NCBI RefSeq assembly: GCF_013608025.1
Contig: NZ_VDLV01000001.1
Location: forward strand, 124,001-188,000
Reading direction: 5' to 3'
Length of the DNA: 64,000 nt
Source of the DNA: Pseudomonas brassicacearum subsp. neoaurantiaca
Lineage (GTDB): Bacteria > Pseudomonadota > Gammaproteobacteria > Pseudomonadales > Pseudomonadaceae
A model generated the notes under the pieces. It made no database searches, was not told the origin of the DNA, and saw only the letters and a program-made list of their open reading frames with translations. Below are positions 7,032-15,810 of the stretch, piece after piece; within the stretch, counting starts at the first letter, position 1; each line of letters opens with the position of its first letter. The position numbers and the translations under genes are program-made.

Positions 7032-8468
7032 ATGACTGAGATCACCGATTACCAGAATTTCATTGCCAACGCCTTCATTCACAGCGACCCAAGCATTGAG
7101 GTGCACAACCCGGCCAACGGCCGTTTGCTGGCACGGGTGCCCGAGGCCAGCGGCGAGCAGGTTGAGGCCGCCATCGCCGCTGCGCGCAAGGCGCAAAAAA
7201 GCTGGGCCGCCCGCCCGGCCATCGAGCGCGCCGGCTACCTGCGCAAAATTGCCAGCAAAGTGCGCGACAACGCCGAACGACTCGCCCATATCATCACCGC
7301 CGAGCAGGGCAAAGTGCTGGGATTGGCGCGGGTAGAGGTCAACTTCACAGCCGATTACCTGGACTACATGGCCGAGTGGGCACGGCGCCTTGAAGGTGAG
7401 GTCTTGACCAGCGACCGCGCCGGCGAAAGCATCTTCCTGCTGCGCAAGCCCTTGGGCGTGGTGGCCGGCATCCTGCCGTGGAACTTCCCATTCTTCCTGA
7501 TCGCTCGCAAGATGGCGCCGGCGCTGGTAACCGGCAATACCATCGTGATCAAGCCCAGCGAAGAAACGCCGATCAACTGCTTCGAGTTTGCCCGCCTGGT
7601 GGCCGAGACCGACCTGCCGGCTGGGGTGTTCAATGTCGTCAGCGGCACGGGGGCGACCGTGGGGCATAACCTGACCCGCCATGCCGGCATCGACTTGATC
7701 AGCTTCACCGGCAGCGTCGGCACCGGCTCGCGGATCATGGCCGCGGCGGCGCCGAACATCACCAAGCTCAACCTGGAACTCGGCGGCAAGGCGCCGGCCA
7801 TCGTGCTGGCGGACGCCGACCTGGACCTCGCGGTCAAGGCGATCACGGCTTCGCGGGTGATCAACACCGGGCAAGTCTGCAACTGCGCCGAGCGGGTGTA
7901 TGTCGAGCGCAAGGTCGCCGATCAGTTCATCGAGCAGATCGCCGCCGCGATGGCCGCGACCCGCTACGGCGACCCGTTGGCCGAGGACAATCTGGACATG
8001 GGGCCGCTGATCAACCAGGCGGCGCTGGACAAGGTCGCGCGGATGGTCACCATTGCCAAGGAGCAGGGGGCCGAAGTGGTCACGGGCGGCGCGGTGGCTG
8101 GCAAGGGCCAGGGCTTCCATTACCAGCCGACGGTGCTGGCCGGGTGTGGCGGCGAGATGGCGATCATGCGCCAGGAGATCTTCGGCCCGGTGCTGCCGAT
8201 CCAGATTGTCGAAGACCTGGACGAAGCCATCGCCCTGGCCAATGACAGCGAATACGGCCTGACGTCATCGATCTACACCCGCAGCCTGACTGCTGCCATG
8301 CGCGCGAGCAACGAGCTCGATTTCGGCGAAACCTACATCAATCGAGAGAACTTCGAAGCGATGCAGGGCTTCCATGCCGGGGCGCGCAAGTCCGGCATTG
8401 GCGGCGCGGACGGCAAGCATGGTTTGTATGAATACACCCACACCCACGTAGTCTACATCCAGGTTTGA
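7032..8468 (+). CDS. NAD-dependent aldehyde dehydrogenase, AldA (lactaldehyde/glycolaldehyde) type
   Basis: A 478-residue ALDH with the same length and motifs as E. coli AldA. It has the NAD site (GILPWNFPFFLIARKMAPAL), general base Glu249 (LELGGKAP) and catalytic Cys283 in GQVCNCAERVYV, a signature of the lactaldehyde/glycolaldehyde branch. It would oxidise the aldehyde made by the preceding alcohol dehydrogenase to the acid in the cytoplasm. It lies 42 bases downstream in the same operon and is followed by a bidirectional terminator-like hairpin. If the substrate were ethylene glycol or glycolaldehyde, the product glycolate would feed the glc genes nearby; this is only a suggestion from context. 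Confidence 0.9.
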   Translation: MTEITDYQNFIANAFIHSDPSIEVHNPANGRLLARVPEASGEQVEAAIAAARKAQKSWAARPAIERAGYLRKIASKVRDNAERLAHIITAEQGKVLGLARVEVNFTADYLDYMAEWARRLEGEVLTSDRAGESIFLLRKPLGVVAGILPWNFPFFLIARKMAPALVTGNTIVIKPSEETPINCFEFARLVAETDLPAGVFNVVSGTGATVGHNLTRHAGIDLISFTGSVGTGSRIMAAAAPNITKLNLELGGKAPAIVLADADLDLAVKAITASRVINTGQVCNCAERVYVERKVADQFIEQIAAAMAATRYGDPLAEDNLDMGPLINQAALDKVARMVTIAKEQGAEVVTGGAVAGKGQGFHYQPTVLAGCGGEMAIMRQEIFGPVLPIQIVEDLDEAIALANDSEYGLTSSIYTRSLTAAMRASNELDFGETYINRENFEAMQGFHAGARKSGIGGADGKHGLYEYTHTHVVYIQV

Positions 8469-8483
8469 TCGGGCGAGAAAAGT

Positions 8484-8512
8484 GCCGGCGCCCGCGAGGG
8501 CGCCAGCATTTT
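8484..8512. terminator. Bidirectional terminator-like hairpin
   Basis: A GC-rich stem, GCCGGCGCCC (8484-8493), GCGA loop, GGGCGCCAGC (8498-8507), with one mismatch. ATTTTC follows on the plus strand and CTTTTC on the minus strand. It sits between the convergent ends of the aldehyde dehydrogenase and the sigma-54 activator genes and would serve both. Confidence 0.65.
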
Positions 8513-8522
8513 CATGGACGTA

Positions 8523-10466
8523 TCAGAACTGGTCGTTGGGCGCGACGACGCCGTGCTTTTTCATCTTGCGGTACAGCGTGGAGCGAGAGATGCCCAGGTC
8601 GGTGGCGGCGGCACTGATGTTCCAGCGATGCTGGCGCAAGGTCGCGAGCAGGCAACGGGACTCTTCGTCGCCCAACTGTTCGCCCAGGTTGCCGGACACC
8701 GGTTGGGTGTAGGCGGGCAGTGCCAGCCTCTGTGGCATCAGCACTTCGCTGGGCAAACAGTCCAGGTCGATGACGCCGTTTTCAGCCAGGGCCACCGCGT
8801 AGCGCAGGCTGTTGAGGAGTTGGCGGATATTGCCAGGCCAGTGGTAATCGAGCAGGCATTGGCGGGCATCTGCTTTGAGGCGTAGCGCGCGAGTTTCGTC
8901 CTGGGCCGCGAGCAACTGCTCGATCAGCGCGGCGCGGTCACTGCGTTCGCGCAGGGCGGGCAATGCCAGGTTCATGCCGGCGAGACGATAGAACAGGTCT
9001 TCGCGAAAGCGCTTCTCGCCGATCATGGTCGGCAGGTCCTGGTGAGTCGCCGATATCACCTGGACGTCCAGCGTCACCGGCACTTCAGCCCCCAGCGGCG
9101 CGATTTCCCGCTCCGCCAGCACCCTCAGCAAGCGGGTCTGCAGATGGGCGGGCATGTCGCCGATCTCATCGAGAAACAGCGTGCCGCCATTCGCCAGTTC
9201 CAATTTGCCCTTCATGCCTTTTCGGTTCGCGCCGGTAAAGCTGCCGGCGCGATAGCCGAACAGCTCGCTCTCGATAAGGGTCTCCGGGATGGCGGCACAG
9301 TTGAGTGCGACGAAAGGCCCGGCGCGACGTTGGCTGGCGTGATGGATCGCGCGGGCAAAGGCTTCCTTGCCGGTGCCGGTCTCGCCGGTAATCAAGATCG
9401 GGATGCCTTTGTCGATCACCTTGCGCACCCGCCGGACGCTCTGCTGCAGTTGGGGGTCGAGGCCGGCGAGTTGCTGCAGGTCCGGATGAGCGTCAAGGGC
9501 AGGGCGGGCGATGGGGCGCGGGCGGTGCTGTTGAGAGGGTATTCGCAGGCCGACCTCCAGCAACGCTTCGTCCCGAAGACCACGCAACCGCACGCCTTGG
9601 GCGCCTCCGTTGGTGAGTTTGAGCAACTCATCCATTGTGGTGGGAAGGAGGCGATCGATGGCTATGCCCAGCAATGCCGGCCCCTCAGCCAGGTCCCAGG
9701 CAACAAATGCGGCACGGTTGGCGCCGATGATGCGACCGCTTTCATCGAGAGCCAACAACTGTTCATTGGCCAGGTCGGCAATTTCGTCGAGGGGTTTCAA
9801 GGACAAGGTCAAGCGGTCGCGGTAGCTCTGGCGAAAATGCGCATTCTCGATCAGGCGCGCGTACATGATCACCAGTTGCAGCGTCAGGTATTGGCTTTCC
9901 CGAGGTCCCGCGCTGTTCATGCAAGTCGCATTCAAGCAGCCGCGCAGCAAGCCCTGGGCATCGAAGATGGGCGCCACCGAACAGCTCAGGCTGAAATTGG
10001 CCGCCAGGAAATGCTCTTCCCGATGAATGATCAACGGTTGCGCGGCTGCCAGCGTGGTGCCAATGCCATTGGTGCCCACCACCGATTCCTCCCACTGCGC
10101 ACCCACCACCAGCCCTGATTGGGTATAGATATCGTGCTGGTCAGGCAATCGCGAATCCAGGGTGATGCCGCGCTCGTCGCTCAGCAGCACGGCAAAGCCG
10201 GCGGGCACCACGCGCCGGGCCAGACCGCTGACGCCCTGGCTGGCGATGGAAAGATACTGCTGGTGCTGTTCCTGATGACGACGGATGTCCTCGGCGCTGA
10301 GGATGTTCTTGCGGCTCGCCGCGCCGGGGTCGAGCCGGTGCTCCACGACGCTGCGGTACCAGGACCGCGCAATGACGCCATCGGGCTTCAGGCCGCGTCC
10401 GGCAAAATGATCGTTGACGAAGGCCGCCAGTTCGCTGGGGATCGGCTGCGCGCTGTGCAGGGTCAT
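8523..10466 (-). CDS. Sigma-54-dependent transcriptional activator, AcoR-like (GAF-AAA+-Fis)
   Basis: A 647-residue activator. The N-terminal sensory region includes a GAF-like domain ([34 protein letters not shown], typical of AcoR-type regulators of alcohol and acetoin catabolism). The AAA+ domain has Walker [11 protein letters not shown], the sigma-54 contact loop as GSFTGA in place of GAFTGA, and Walker [13 protein letters not shown]. The C-terminal Fis helix-turn-helix is [20 protein letters not shown]. It probably activates the convergent alcohol/aldehyde dehydrogenase operon through the sigma-54 promoter at 4740 and the palindromes at 4644-4672. The ATG at 10466 has GGGAG upstream; a 14-residue longer form from 10508 is possible. 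Confidence 0.88.
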   Translation of the reverse strand: MTLHSAQPIPSELAAFVNDHFAGRGLKPDGVIARSWYRSVVEHRLDPGAASRKNILSAEDIRRHQEQHQQYLSIASQGVSGLARRVVPAGFAVLLSDERGITLDSRLPDQHDIYTQSGLVVGAQWEESVVGTNGIGTTLAAAQPLIIHREEHFLAANFSLSCSVAPIFDAQGLLRGCLNATCMNSAGPRESQYLTLQLVIMYARLIENAHFRQSYRDRLTLSLKPLDEIADLANEQLLALDESGRIIGANRAAFVAWDLAEGPALLGIAIDRLLPTTMDELLKLTNGGAQGVRLRGLRDEALLEVGLRIPSQQHRPRPIARPALDAHPDLQQLAGLDPQLQQSVRRVRKVIDKGIPILITGETGTGKEAFARAIHHASQRRAGPFVALNCAAIPETLIESELFGYRAGSFTGANRKGMKGKLELANGGTLFLDEIGDMPAHLQTRLLRVLAEREIAPLGAEVPVTLDVQVISATHQDLPTMIGEKRFREDLFYRLAGMNLALPALRERSDRAALIEQLLAAQDETRALRLKADARQCLLDYHWPGNIRQLLNSLRYAVALAENGVIDLDCLPSEVLMPQRLALPAYTQPVSGNLGEQLGDEESRCLLATLRQHRWNISAAATDLGISRSTLYRKMKKHGVVAPNDQF

Positions 10467-10805
10467 GAAAGGCTCCCATCGGGCGTGACGCCCGCGCAGG
10501 GCTTTCACGGCAATCTTGTTATTAGGGGATGGTCTCTGCGTTGCAGATAACTACCATAGACGCTGGCGCGCAAGTTTTCACCGTTGTATTGCCGGTTGGG
10601 ATCGCGCTTCGTCACCTCCTCAAAAATGTTTTCAACGCCCGGACGATGTCGCAGGTCGATTGATCCGCGATGCATCTGGTGTTTCCCAAGGCCCACTCCA
10701 ATTTCCCTCGCGTGCGACGTTTCCTGGCGTGGATGGAAAGTGAGTTGGGGCAGGGCTTCGCGTATTGACTGATCAGGGTTCCCTTGGGCAGTGACGACCG
10801 ACGTC
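10467..10805. other. Non-coding gap, 339 bases
   Basis: It lies between two leftward genes (the LysR gene and the sigma-54 activator). No credible gene was seen: the frames are short, with no ribosome site or recognisable domain. It should carry the promoter of the sigma-54 activator gene. Isolated TGTCGCA-like and TGCGAC half-sites near 10648 and 10709 resemble the palindromes at 4644-4672, but they are too scattered to call an operator. Confidence 0.5.
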
Positions 10806-11663
10806 TCAGTGCCCCTGATTGTTCCTGATCAGCTCATAAGCCCGGCGCACCAGCGCATTGACGGTATTGGGCCGGATCCATAGGTAATACGTCACATCCG
10901 GCAGCCGTGGCAGTCCATCGTTTTCACCCAGCACGCGCATGTCCGGGCCGAGCATTTCCATGCTGCGGGGCGTGACGCCCAGGCCGGCGCGGGTGGCCGC
11001 CTTGATGCCAATAAGGTTCGAGGCCAGGTAGGCCTGGCGCCATGGAATATTGGCGCGTTCGAGGGCCTCCAGGGCGTAGCGCCGATAGATGCTCGGCTCA
11101 TCCACCAGGATCAATGGCAGGGGTTCGCCGGGATTGTGGAGGTACTGCGCCGAACAGATCCACCACACCGGCGAGGTGCGCAAGGCGAAGCCTTCCAGGT
11201 TCGGGTCCTGGCGCGTGGAAATCACCATGTCGACTTTGCCCCGATGCAGGTCGTCCATCAGGAAGGGGCTGCGGCCAACATCGATCTCAAGGCGCAGGCG
11301 CGGAGCCGAGCGGGCGATGTGGCTGAGAATCGGCGGCAGGATGGTATCGGCTATGTCGTGGGGCGAGCCGATGCGCAACACGCCGCTGAGGCTGCTTTCG
11401 CGCAGGGAATTGAGCGCGTCGTCATTGAGCGAAAGCATCTGCCGCGCATGCCGTAGCAATTGCTGGCCCGCTTCGGTGAGCTGTTTTTGCCTCCCGCGTT
11501 TTTCGAACAGCGTGACCCCGGCCTGTTGTTCCAGGCGTTGCATATGCTGGGTGACTGAAGATTGCGTGCGGGCCAGTTGGATGCCTGCTTCGGCAAAGCT
11601 GTGATGATCGACCACGGCGATGAAGGTGCGCAGTAATTCGAGATCCAAGGTCGACATGGTCAT
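10806..11663 (-). CDS. LysR-family transcriptional regulator, divergent from the ABC importer
   Basis: A 285-residue LysR protein. The N-terminal winged helix-turn-helix is LDLELLRTFIAVVDHHSFAE with ARTQSSVTQHMQRLEQQAG, and the C-terminal effector domain spans about 90-280 (LRIGSPHDIADTILPPIL, GKVDMVISTRQDP). It is divergently transcribed from the solute-binding protein gene at 11901, the usual arrangement for a LysR regulator and its target operon, so it probably controls the ABC importer/sulfur genes. A second ATG six bases in (11657) is an alternative start. The ligand is unknown. Confidence 0.85.
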   Translation of the reverse strand: MTMSTLDLELLRTFIAVVDHHSFAEAGIQLARTQSSVTQHMQRLEQQAGVTLFEKRGRQKQLTEAGQQLLRHARQMLSLNDDALNSLRESSLSGVLRIGSPHDIADTILPPILSHIARSAPRLRLEIDVGRSPFLMDDLHRGKVDMVISTRQDPNLEGFALRTSPVWWICSAQYLHNPGEPLPLILVDEPSIYRRYALEALERANIPWRQAYLASNLIGIKAATRAGLGVTPRSMEMLGPDMRVLGENDGLPRLPDVTYYLWIRPNTVNALVRRAYELIRNNQGH

Positions 11664-11900
11664 CGCTTCATATCAAGGCTGAAAGGCTAAACATTACAGA
11701 ACTTTATATAATGCGTGCACTGCTTCCGCTCGATATGTCATTCAGGCCCATGCAAATGGGGTTATTCGTTTTTCGTTAGGAAACCAAACCTGGCGAGTTA
11801 TAACGATATTAGATATTTGAATTTCCGTTGGCTTCGGGCGGTACCTAGGATGCCCACTCATCAGGTCGGGGTACGCCGATCATCCATGAGGGGAATTTCC

Positions 11901-12743
11901 ATGTCACTTGAGCGCTCACCCATAAAACGCTTGCTGCCTGTCCTGCTGGGCGCCTTGGTCTCGTTGTCGACCGTCAGCCTTGTCCATGCCGATGCCACGC
12001 TGGACAAGATCGAACAACGCCACACGTTGGTGGTGGGCGTGTTGTTGTCCGGTGGACCGTTCGGCGGTATCGATCCCGCTACCCAGAAACCTCGCGGCTT
12101 CAATGTCGATCTCGCCCAGGAACTGGGCCGGCAACTCGGCGCCGAAGTGCAGTTGGTGCCGGTGCTTCCCGCCAACCGCGTGCAGTTCTTGCAGCAGGGC
12201 AAGGTCGACCTGCTGATTGCCAACATGGAATGGACCGCCGAGCGCGGTGAAATCCTCGGCTTCGTGCCCACGCCGTTCTACCGCGTCGGCGGCACTGCGG
12301 CAGTGCTCAAGGACAGCAAGATCAGCCGCTGGGAAGACTTGAAGAATCAACCGGTCTGCATTTCCCAGGGCAGCAGCTACATCAAGCCGCTCATCGAGCT
12401 GGGCGTCGAGATCAAGGCCTTCAAGAGTTCCTCGGAATCGCTCCTGGCACTGCGGGGCAACAATTGCGTCGCTGCTGTACACGACGCCACGCTGATCAAT
12501 CCGCTGGTTGCCGATAACGCCGAATGGCAGGGCTACCGCGCCCTGAGTCCGGAGTTGAACCCGGCGCCCTCGGTGGTCTGGACGCGCAAAGGCGAAAGCG
12601 ACACCCAGGCCAAGCTCGACCCGATCATCCAGCAATTGCACCGCAGCGGCTGGCTGATCGACGCCCAGACCCGCCACCGCATTACCCCGGCATCACCGGC
12701 CCTGGTGGAATTGCAGAAGCAGTTCCAGGCCAACGGCGCCTGA
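11901..12743 (+). CDS. Periplasmic amino-acid-type solute-binding protein of an ABC importer
   Basis: A 280-residue family 3 solute-binding protein. The signal peptide (MSLERSPIKRLLPVLLGALV onward) ends at about VHA-DA. The mature protein has the opening IEQRHTLVVGVLL, the lobe motif GFNVDLAQELGRQLGAEVQL, and KVDLLIANMEWTAERGEIL. It should capture an amino acid or related compound; downstream genes suggest a sulfur compound. GAGGGG at 11888-11893 supports the ATG at 11901. A longer frame to 11715 runs through the divergent promoter region and was rejected. That 237-base gap holds AT-rich stretches (TATAAT at 11707-11712) but no clear -35 box. Confidence 0.88.
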   Translation: MSLERSPIKRLLPVLLGALVSLSTVSLVHADATLDKIEQRHTLVVGVLLSGGPFGGIDPATQKPRGFNVDLAQELGRQLGAEVQLVPVLPANRVQFLQQGKVDLLIANMEWTAERGEILGFVPTPFYRVGGTAAVLKDSKISRWEDLKNQPVCISQGSSYIKPLIELGVEIKAFKSSSESLLALRGNNCVAAVHDATLINPLVADNAEWQGYRALSPELNPAPSVVWTRKGESDTQAKLDPIIQQLHRSGWLIDAQTRHRITPASPALVELQKQFQANGA

Positions 12744-12800
12744 GATCCTCGTGCCTGCCTCCCTCCCAACGACCCACCCCGACGCTCAAGGTAATCGCCC

Positions 12801-13535
12801 ATGACCCCTTGGCTGGAGCAATTCGTCCACTGGAGCGCCGGGCTCGGCCTCAACTATCAGTTTTTGCTCGATGCCTATCAGCGCGGCGCGCTGGGGCAGG
12901 GCGCGTTGACCACCTTGCTGTTGTGCCTGCTGACCATCGTCGGCAGCCTGCTGGCGGGCGTCGGCCTGGCGGCGATGTTGACCTCGGGCAAGCCCTGGCT
13001 CACGGGGCCTGCGCGGGTGTTTGTCGAAGTCACCCGCAACACACCGACCCTGGTGCAGCTGTACTGCGCGTTCCTGGTGTTGAATATGCTGCTGACCGAG
13101 GCCGTCGGCGCGGCCAACCCGCTGACACCCTTTGCCTGGGTGGTGATCGTGATCTCGCTGCACAAGGGCGCGTTCCACGCCGAGGCACTGCGGGCTGGCA
13201 TCGAAGCCGTACCCACGGTGACGCTGGAGGCGGCCAGTTCGCTGGCGTTCAACCCCCGTCAATTGTTATGGAACGTTCAACTGCCATTGGCCCTGCGTTT
13301 CGCCTTGCCGGCACTGATCAATAACCTGATCGACCTGGTGAAGATGACCGCGGTGGCCTCGGCCATCGCCGTGGGCGACATCACCTACGCGGCCATCATG
13401 ATCTGGACCCAGAGCGATAACGTGCTGGAGTTGATGATCGTGATCCTGGGGTTTTTCGGCCTGCTGAGTTTCACCGTCAATTGCGTGGGGCGCTGGCTCG
13501 AAGCGCGCCTGAGGATGCCCGGCTATGGCCATTGA
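12801..13535 (+). CDS. ABC importer permease, HisM/HisQ type (first)
   Basis: A 244-residue inner-membrane permease with about five transmembrane segments. It has the family 3 signature EVTRNTPTLVQLYCAFLVLN and the ATPase-docking EAA loop (EALRAGIEAVPTVTLEAASS). It pairs with the next gene as the two halves of the amino-acid importer pore. Its last bases overlap the next gene by 11 bases, indicating coupled translation. Confidence 0.9.
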   Translation: MTPWLEQFVHWSAGLGLNYQFLLDAYQRGALGQGALTTLLLCLLTIVGSLLAGVGLAAMLTSGKPWLTGPARVFVEVTRNTPTLVQLYCAFLVLNMLLTEAVGAANPLTPFAWVVIVISLHKGAFHAEALRAGIEAVPTVTLEAASSLAFNPRQLLWNVQLPLALRFALPALINNLIDLVKMTAVASAIAVGDITYAAIMIWTQSDNVLELMIVILGFFGLLSFTVNCVGRWLEARLRMPGYGH

Positions 13536-14313
13536 TTCGTCCGTCGTCCTGCCCCGGGCTTGGCCGCGTCGCCATGTCGGCAAGTTGCTACTGGGGATGG
13601 GCGCGTTGTGCGGGCTGGTGTATTTCGCGCAACACAGCCCAGTGTTCAAGGCTTTGCTGCAGTGGGCTCCCGCCTTGGCCGCCGGGTTCGGCCAGAACAT
13701 TCTGATCAGCCTGTTGGCCATCGGGTCGGGCTCCGTGGCGGGGCTGCTGGTCGGTGCCATGGTGCTGTCGCCTCTGCGCCTGCTGCGCTGGCCGGCGCGG
13801 CTCTGGGTGCAGGTCTTTCGCAACGCGCCTTGGCTGGTGCTGATCTATTTCACCACCTATGTGTTCCCGTTCGAGATTCGTATCGGCAGTGCCTATGTCG
13901 CGTTCCCCGACTGGGTCAAGGTCACGCTTGGCCTGGCCCTGCCGGCCAGCGCCAATGTCGCGGAGATCTTCCGTGGCGCCATCGCCTCGATCCCCAGCAC
14001 TCAATGGGAAGCCGCGCGGTCCCTCGCGTTCAGCCGTGGGCAGATCTTCCGCTCGATCATTCTGCCGCAGTGCTTCAAGCGCATGTTGCCGCCATGGATG
14101 AACCTCTACGCAGTGATCACCATGGGCACTGCGCTGGCCTCGCTAGTGGGCGTGCATGACGCGATCGACACCGCGCAGATCGCCAGCAACACCGTGAGCC
14201 TGACCGGGTTCACCGTGCTGATCTACCTGAGCCTGCTGGTGCTGTTCTTTGCCTATTGCTATCCGATTTCCCGCCTCACCCAATACCTGGAGCGACGTTA
14301 TGCCTTCTATTGA
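13525..14313 (+). CDS. ABC importer permease, HisM/HisQ type (second)
   Basis: A 262-residue paralogue of the preceding permease. It has a longer N-terminal tail, then FRNAPWLVLIYFTTYVFPFE and the EAA loop AEIFRGAIASIPSTQWEAAR. It forms the heterodimeric channel with its neighbour. It overlaps both flanking genes (11 bases before, 14 bases after), so the importer is one translational unit. Confidence 0.9.
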   Translation: MAIDSSVVLPRAWPRRHVGKLLLGMGALCGLVYFAQHSPVFKALLQWAPALAAGFGQNILISLLAIGSGSVAGLLVGAMVLSPLRLLRWPARLWVQVFRNAPWLVLIYFTTYVFPFEIRIGSAYVAFPDWVKVTLGLALPASANVAEIFRGAIASIPSTQWEAARSLAFSRGQIFRSIILPQCFKRMLPPWMNLYAVITMGTALASLVGVHDAIDTAQIASNTVSLTGFTVLIYLSLLVLFFAYCYPISRLTQYLERRYAFY

Positions 14314-15136
14314 AACCGTCGCCGAGCCCTTGGTCCGCCTGCGCGACCTGCACCTTTCGTTCGGCGGCAACTCGGTGCTCAAGGGCATCGACCTGGACGT
14401 GCGCCGTGGCGAGGCCGTGTCGATCATCGGCCCGTCCGGCTCGGGCAAGTCGACGATCCTGCGTTGCGTCACCGGCCTGTTGCAGCCCCAAAAGGGCAGC
14501 ATTCGCGTCGGTGCCACCGAGGTCCACACCCTAGCCCATGAGGCCCAGCGCATCGAGCTGCGCAAGCGCGTGGGGTTCGTGTTCCAGCAGTACAACCTGT
14601 TCCCGCATCTGTCGGTGCTGGAGAACCTGGTGATCGCGCCGCGAAAGGTCTTGGGCCGCCATCGAGCCGACGCCGAGAAAGACGCCCGCGCCTTGCTCGC
14701 CAAGGTGCGCATGGAACACAAGGCGGATGCCTATCCGGGGCAGCTGTCGGGCGGCCAGCAACAACGGGTGGCGATCGCCCGTGCCCTGGCGATGCGTCCG
14801 GAGCTGATTCTGTTCGATGAAGTGACCTCGGCCCTGGACCCGGAAACCGTCGGCGAGGTGCTGACAGTGATCCGCGAGTTGACCGAAGAGGGCATGACCT
14901 GTGTGTTGGTGACCCACGAGATGCGCTTCGCCGAGGAAATCAGCGACATCGTCTATTTCACCGAGAACGGTGTGATCGTCGAGCACGGCAGCGCCGCGCG
15001 GATTTTCCAGCACCCCACCAGCGAGCGCACCCGGGAGTTTCTGCGCCATGCCCTGGGTGATCCGGGGCGGCGACCGCCTATCGCCGCTGATCCGTACCTG
15101 TTGACCAACCTGAGTCGCTACAGCCTGTCCGTCTGA
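14300..15136 (+). CDS. ABC importer ATP-binding protein, polar amino acid type
   Basis: A 278-residue ATPase with Walker A GPSGSGKSTIL, Q-loop FVFQQYNLFPHLSVLENL, signature LSGGQQQRVAIARAL, Walker B LILFDEVTSALDP and switch His (VTHEM). It is somewhat longer than GlnQ/HisP proteins (about 240-260 residues) because of a C-terminal tail. It energises the two permeases before it. The ATG at 14300 follows TGGAGCG; a 17-residue longer frame overlaps too far into the permease. The cupin gene follows 28 bases later. Confidence 0.92.
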   Translation: MPSIETVAEPLVRLRDLHLSFGGNSVLKGIDLDVRRGEAVSIIGPSGSGKSTILRCVTGLLQPQKGSIRVGATEVHTLAHEAQRIELRKRVGFVFQQYNLFPHLSVLENLVIAPRKVLGRHRADAEKDARALLAKVRMEHKADAYPGQLSGGQQQRVAIARALAMRPELILFDEVTSALDPETVGEVLTVIRELTEEGMTCVLVTHEMRFAEEISDIVYFTENGVIVEHGSAARIFQHPTSERTREFLRHALGDPGRRPPIAADPYLLTNLSRYSLSV

Positions 15137-15164
15137 CTTTTCCGTTAAGCAAGGAGCCCGCCCC

Positions 15165-15764
15165 ATGAGTATTTTCAAGCGTCCCGATGTCATCGAAGAC
15201 TTCCTGCAGACAGTGCGCGTGATCCACCAGCGCGGTGTGGATCGCGCGGCCTTGGAAGAGATCGTTGCCCTCCTGGAAGGCCTGGCCGAGCGCCGTGACC
15301 TGTTCAACTTCGACGCGTTCCCCGCGCCGGTTCCAGGGCAGGGCAGCACGGCGTTCCGCTATCGCCTCAATGACGATGGCGACACCCCGACCCTTTACCT
15401 CAATTCGCTGTTGCCAGGCAAAAGCACGATCCCTCACAACCATGAGACGTGGGCGATCATCAGCGCCGTCGAAGGCCAGGAAATCAACTATGTCTATCGG
15501 CGCGATGATGAAGGTCCCGAGCCGGGCTACACCACGTTGCACTTGGAAAAAGAAGTCGTCGTGCAGCCGGGAACGTCCATCGCATTTCTGGGCGAGGACG
15601 TGCATGGAATCCGCGTGGCCGGCGAGCAACCGACCCTGCATTTCCATCTCTATGGCTTGCCGCTGGAATCGCTCAACGGCCGTTACGGCGTTGAAGCGGA
15701 CGGGCGCATCCTCAATTACAACGCCTCGCAAATGGCACCGTCGATCAAGGCCTATGCCCACTGA
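15165..15764 (+). CDS. Cysteine dioxygenase-like cupin (thiol dioxygenase family)
   Basis: A 199-residue cupin resembling bacterial cysteine or 3-mercaptopropionate dioxygenases. The iron ligands appear as His91 and His93 (LPGKSTIPHNHETWAIISAV) and His147 (GEDVHGIR). Such enzymes use Fe(II) and O2 to oxidise a thiol to the sulfinate. Its place between an amino-acid importer and a rhodanese/cystathionine-lyase fusion supports a role in oxidising an imported thiol. The substrate is not determined by the sequence; other small cupins share this fold. AAGGAG precedes the ATG. Confidence 0.75.
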   Translation: MSIFKRPDVIEDFLQTVRVIHQRGVDRAALEEIVALLEGLAERRDLFNFDAFPAPVPGQGSTAFRYRLNDDGDTPTLYLNSLLPGKSTIPHNHETWAIISAVEGQEINYVYRRDDEGPEPGYTTLHLEKEVVVQPGTSIAFLGEDVHGIRVAGEQPTLHFHLYGLPLESLNGRYGVEADGRILNYNASQMAPSIKAYAH

Positions 15765-15810
15765 CGCCGCCCTTGAATTCCAGTCATCCATTTCTTCCGG
15801 CGGGACTCCC

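Noticed and set aside
6786..8120. A 444-codon open frame antisense to the aldehyde dehydrogenase
   Set aside because: Low-complexity His/Gly/Asp-rich translation, no recognisable fold, fully covered by a real gene on the other strand.
15235..15810. N-terminal extension of the rhodanese fusion to 15235
   Set aside because: Out-of-frame reading of the cupin gene; the ATG at 15811 begins the first rhodanese domain.
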